From NCBI RefSeq assembly GCF_000519305.1, contig NZ_JAFG01000003.1, positions 809,070 to 873,069 of the forward strand: DNA of 64,000 bases. The letters run 5' to 3'. Under the pieces are notes generated by a model. The model saw only the letters and a program-made list of their open reading frames with translations, searched no databases and had not been told where the DNA came from. A program made the translations under genes and the position numbers. The DNA comes from Mesorhizobium ciceri WSM4083. Lineage in GTDB: Bacteria > Pseudomonadota > Alphaproteobacteria > Rhizobiales > Rhizobiaceae. The stretch's first letter is position 1; every line of letters begins with the position of its first letter. Positions 61,570-64,000 of this stretch are shown here, in pieces.

Positions 61570-63558
61570 TTGACAATTTCCACAGACGGTCTGGCGATTA
61601 GGCTAATCGGCGGTTTCGAGCTTCGCAAGGGCTCGGAGACATTCTCGTTGGGCAAGCGGAAGGCCTGCGCGATTCTCGCCTATCTGTTGCTGAGCGGCAG
61701 GTCACGCGAGACGCGCGGGCGACTGGCGGCATTGCTTTGGAGCGAGCAGGACGAGGAGCATGCGCGTGGATCACTGCGCCAGTGCATAAAGGATCTTCGA
61801 CGCTTGGCAAGCGAGACCAGGCTTAACTACCTCGCGGTCGACAAACTCGTTCTTGGAATTGATCCGACTGCGATCCGTTCCGACATCGATGAGCTTGAGC
61901 GTGCGCTCGATGATCGCAATTATGACGGTGCACTGCTCCTGCTGGCCAAAGCCAGGGATGGACTTTGCGCGGGGTTGGACGATTGCGATCCTGTCTTCGA
62001 CAACTGGCTAAGAATGCAGTCGACCATGATAACCGACAGGCTGGTGACACGGCTTGCTGCCTGGCTGGCGGCCGAGACAGATCCAAGACAGCGCAAATCC
62101 ATCGCTGCGTGTATCCTGCAACTTGATCCGTTTTTCGATGATGCCGTTCTTGAGACTATCCGGAGGGTCTGTGAGGAAAGCGGCTACGCCCGCGCCCTAG
62201 CGTTCTTCGACCGCTATGCGGCCGAACTCAAAGCGGACATGGATCTGCGGCCACCGGCGGAAATCCTCCACCTTCTAGAGGCGCTCAAGCCGGGCAAAGA
62301 CGGTGAACAGCGGGCAGCTGACCCCAAACTTGGTCAAAGGGACCACGATAGCCGCATCCCTGGGAAGCCGACAATCGCCATCATCATTGCCAGGCGCGAA
62401 GCAGAAAACGAGCACCTGCAATTTGCCTTGGCGACAGAGCTTCTGGCTTCGATTTCCAGATTCAGACATTGGACAGCCGTGTCAACGGAGTTGCAAGCCG
62501 GTGACATCTCGTTGAATCAGGTACGTCAGGCGGCAGGCGAACACGTGGACATCGGTGTCCTCATCCGCCTGATCGACACGGATGGATCGGCTGTTTTCCA
62601 AATTACCTGCTATGACTTCCTGCAAAACGGGGAAGCCTTCGTTCTCACCGTTCCGTCGGATCCGTCTTCCTGGCGTTCGGCCTTCAATGAAGTTTGCGCG
62701 CGCTTTTCAGCGCGCCTGCAGATCGCGTTGTCCAGTGCCAGGCTGCATCGCATATCGCAAGCTTCCTCGAACCACTTCTCGGCCTATGATTGCTGGCTGG
62801 ACGGACAGCGGCTTTCGATCATGTGGCGAAAGGACACCGAAGAAGCTGCAATTGCCCGCTATGAGGAAGCCATTCGGCTTGATCCCGATCTATCCTGCGC
62901 CTATTCCAGCCTCGCTGCGGTGCTCAACTCGCGTTGGATCGTCGTTCCGGGTGCATCGTCGATCGAGCAGGATCTAAGGCGCGCATTCGAGCTGGCCAAG
63001 CGTTCGGTCCTGCTCGATCCATTCGACCACCGCAACCAGGTAAACCTGGCTTGGAGCCACCTTCTGGCGCGACGCTGGGATCTGGCCGATTTTCACTTCA
63101 GCCTTGCGCATGAGCAAAATGCAGGCAATCCGGCGACGCTGATCGCCTACGCCCTCGCCAGCTCGTTCATGGGCAATCATCAACGGGCTCTGGAGCTTTC
63201 AAAGCGCAGCTTCGAGCTCAATGCGATGCCCGACGCTCACTATCATGGCTACCAGGCAACCATTGCCTTTCTCGCCGATGATCTGGAGGGCTGCGTGGCC
63301 GCCGCGGTCAAGAGCGATCAACTGTTCGCTGACATCCACGGCTGGTCGGCGGCGGCGCTTGCGCTGCTGAAACGCAACCGCGAGGCCGGGGATGAGTTTA
63401 GACGTTTTCTGCGCAACCTGGCTTCGGCATGGCAAGGGCCGGGCAGGCCCGACCGCCCTGTCGCGGTCGATTGGTTCAAGACAGCCTTTCCGATCCGGTT
63501 ACCGGCGGATCAGGAGAAGCTGGCGCGCGGTATCGAATTGGCAGCGCAGTCGGGCTGA
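61570..63558 (+). CDS. SARP/BTAD-type transcriptional activator with TPR C-terminus
   Basis: A 662-residue regulator. OmpR-like wHTH (residues 8-85: IRLIGGFELRKGSETFSLGK, RGRLAALLWSEQDEEHARGS), BTAD helices (about 90-240), a middle domain (about 260-410) and TPR-like repeats (about 430-620, AIARYEEAIRLDPDLSCAYS). Start TTG 61570; no nearby ATG. It is divergent from ycaO (87 bp between starts), so it probably activates the YcaO locus. Confidence 0.8.
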   Translation: MTISTDGLAIRLIGGFELRKGSETFSLGKRKACAILAYLLLSGRSRETRGRLAALLWSEQDEEHARGSLRQCIKDLRRLASETRLNYLAVDKLVLGIDPTAIRSDIDELERALDDRNYDGALLLLAKARDGLCAGLDDCDPVFDNWLRMQSTMITDRLVTRLAAWLAAETDPRQRKSIAACILQLDPFFDDAVLETIRRVCEESGYARALAFFDRYAAELKADMDLRPPAEILHLLEALKPGKDGEQRAADPKLGQRDHDSRIPGKPTIAIIIARREAENEHLQFALATELLASISRFRHWTAVSTELQAGDISLNQVRQAAGEHVDIGVLIRLIDTDGSAVFQITCYDFLQNGEAFVLTVPSDPSSWRSAFNEVCARFSARLQIALSSARLHRISQASSNHFSAYDCWLDGQRLSIMWRKDTEEAAIARYEEAIRLDPDLSCAYSSLAAVLNSRWIVVPGASSIEQDLRRAFELAKRSVLLDPFDHRNQVNLAWSHLLARRWDLADFHFSLAHEQNAGNPATLIAYALASSFMGNHQRALELSKRSFELNAMPDAHYHGYQATIAFLADDLEGCVAAAVKSDQLFADIHGWSAAALALLKRNREAGDEFRRFLRNLASAWQGPGRPDRPVAVDWFKTAFPIRLPADQEKLARGIELAAQSG

Positions 63559-63605
63559 AGCGGTCGACCCGTTGTACGTCCAGAGTTACCCAATCGCTCC
63601 AGTTT

Positions 63606-64000
63606 TCACTTGCAGCGTGACATCACATAGTCGCCGAGGCGCTTATGATAAGCGCGCAAACGGTTTGGCTTTATCTGGTCGGGCGGCCCGGCGTTCGGAT
63701 CGATCTTATAATGATCGGGAAATGTATAGTCCTCGCCGGGTCCATCCGCGGGCGCAATGGTGGCGATCGTTTGCTCTACGTCGTCGGTGAAGGGAAACGC
63801 GATATTCACGATCAGATCTTGGTCGAAGTATGGGCAGATGGTGATCTCCTCCCAGGTCTTGTCCCTGGGCGTCATGAACCCACGCAGCAGATCCTTCATC
63901 GCCTGCTGATCTCCGTTTCTAAAGATAGCCTGTTTGGCCGGATCCTTGATCAGGTCCCGGATGAATTCGCCAAGCGCCTCGAACTGCACGTCTTTGAACT
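63606..64000 (-). CDS. Small protein of unknown function, 5' end beyond window
   Basis: At least 127 residues. The N-terminal helix (FEALGEFIRDLIKDPAKQAI, then FRNGDQQAMKDLL) resembles the x-DPxxxxxFxxxPxxAL leaders of nitrile-hydratase-like RiPP precursors, followed by WEEITICPYFDQDLIVNIAF and a C-terminal SRCK. The codons before GTG 63989 stay open to the window edge, so the true start is probably outside. I cannot assign a function. Confidence 0.5.
   Translation of the reverse strand, partial: FKDVQFEALGEFIRDLIKDPAKQAIFRNGDQQAMKDLLRGFMTPRDKTWEEITICPYFDQDLIVNIAFPFTDDVEQTIATIAPADGPGEDYTFPDHYKIDPNAGPPDQIKPNRLRAYHKRLGDYVMSRCK

Noticed and set aside
1..64000. tRNA, rRNA, CRISPR arrays and intact insertion sequences
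   Set aside because: None was recognised: no cloverleaf-like or regularly spaced repeats and no complete transposase. A tRNAscan or Infernal run would be needed for certainty.

Overview
This is high-GC DNA with compact operons, many ATGA stop/start overlaps and TTG/GTG starts. The gene set (FixLJ, FixK, FnrN, fixNOPQ/fixGHIS, nirK-nirV-nnrR, and ABC operons with GntR regulators) points to an alphaproteobacterium of the Rhizobiales, most likely Mesorhizobium or a close relative. This comes from gene content and family recognition only; no database search was run.

Layout. 1-2901: end of a branched-chain amino-acid-type ABC operon (livM end, livG, livF) with a FAD oxidoreductase. 2902-3797: a decayed tyrosine-recombinase N-terminus and one copy of a hairpin repeat. 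3798-30347: a low-oxygen and nitrogen-oxide block. It holds a K+ channel, hemN/fnrN, a hemerythrin, ccoNOQP, ccoGHIS, nirK-nirV, nnrS-pseudoazurin, nnrR, DUF1858, CBS-BON, DUF6455, a universal stress protein, a soluble heme-PAS FixL with FixJ, a flavin-binding protein, thioredoxin 2, a DUF4010 membrane protein, and fixK. The block is stitched together by TTGAY-N4-RTCAA FNR/FixK boxes, three TTGCG-N4-CGCAA NnrR boxes and a FixJ box upstream of fixK. The fixK reading frame itself is broken.

29379-32006: a GAF-Fis regulator and an acetaldehyde-type dehydrogenase. 32330-46538: about 14 kb on the minus strand in two operons: (i) acyl-CoA synthetase, Ltp-like thiolase fold, DUF35, MaoC, MFS and gntR; (ii) SDR, class II aldolase, sugar ABC transporter, PfkB kinase and SDR. 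A thiolase diverges at 46656. The same TTATAACCAG palindrome lies in front of both operons, so the GntR/UTRA regulator probably controls both.

48275-57838: a PotABCD-like transporter, an aldehyde dehydrogenase, a luciferase-type monooxygenase, an unusual hydrolase-flavin reductase fusion and a PF06684-type protein, divergent from an FCD-GntR regulator. This looks like a catabolic island for an unknown amine or amide. 57839-64000: accessory DNA with a frameshifted membrane protein, a uracil-DNA-glycosylase-like protein, a frameshifted secreted-type protein, an integrase C-terminal relic, a YcaO protein, a SARP/BTAD-TPR regulator and a small partial protein. The last three may be an undescribed peptide-modification locus.
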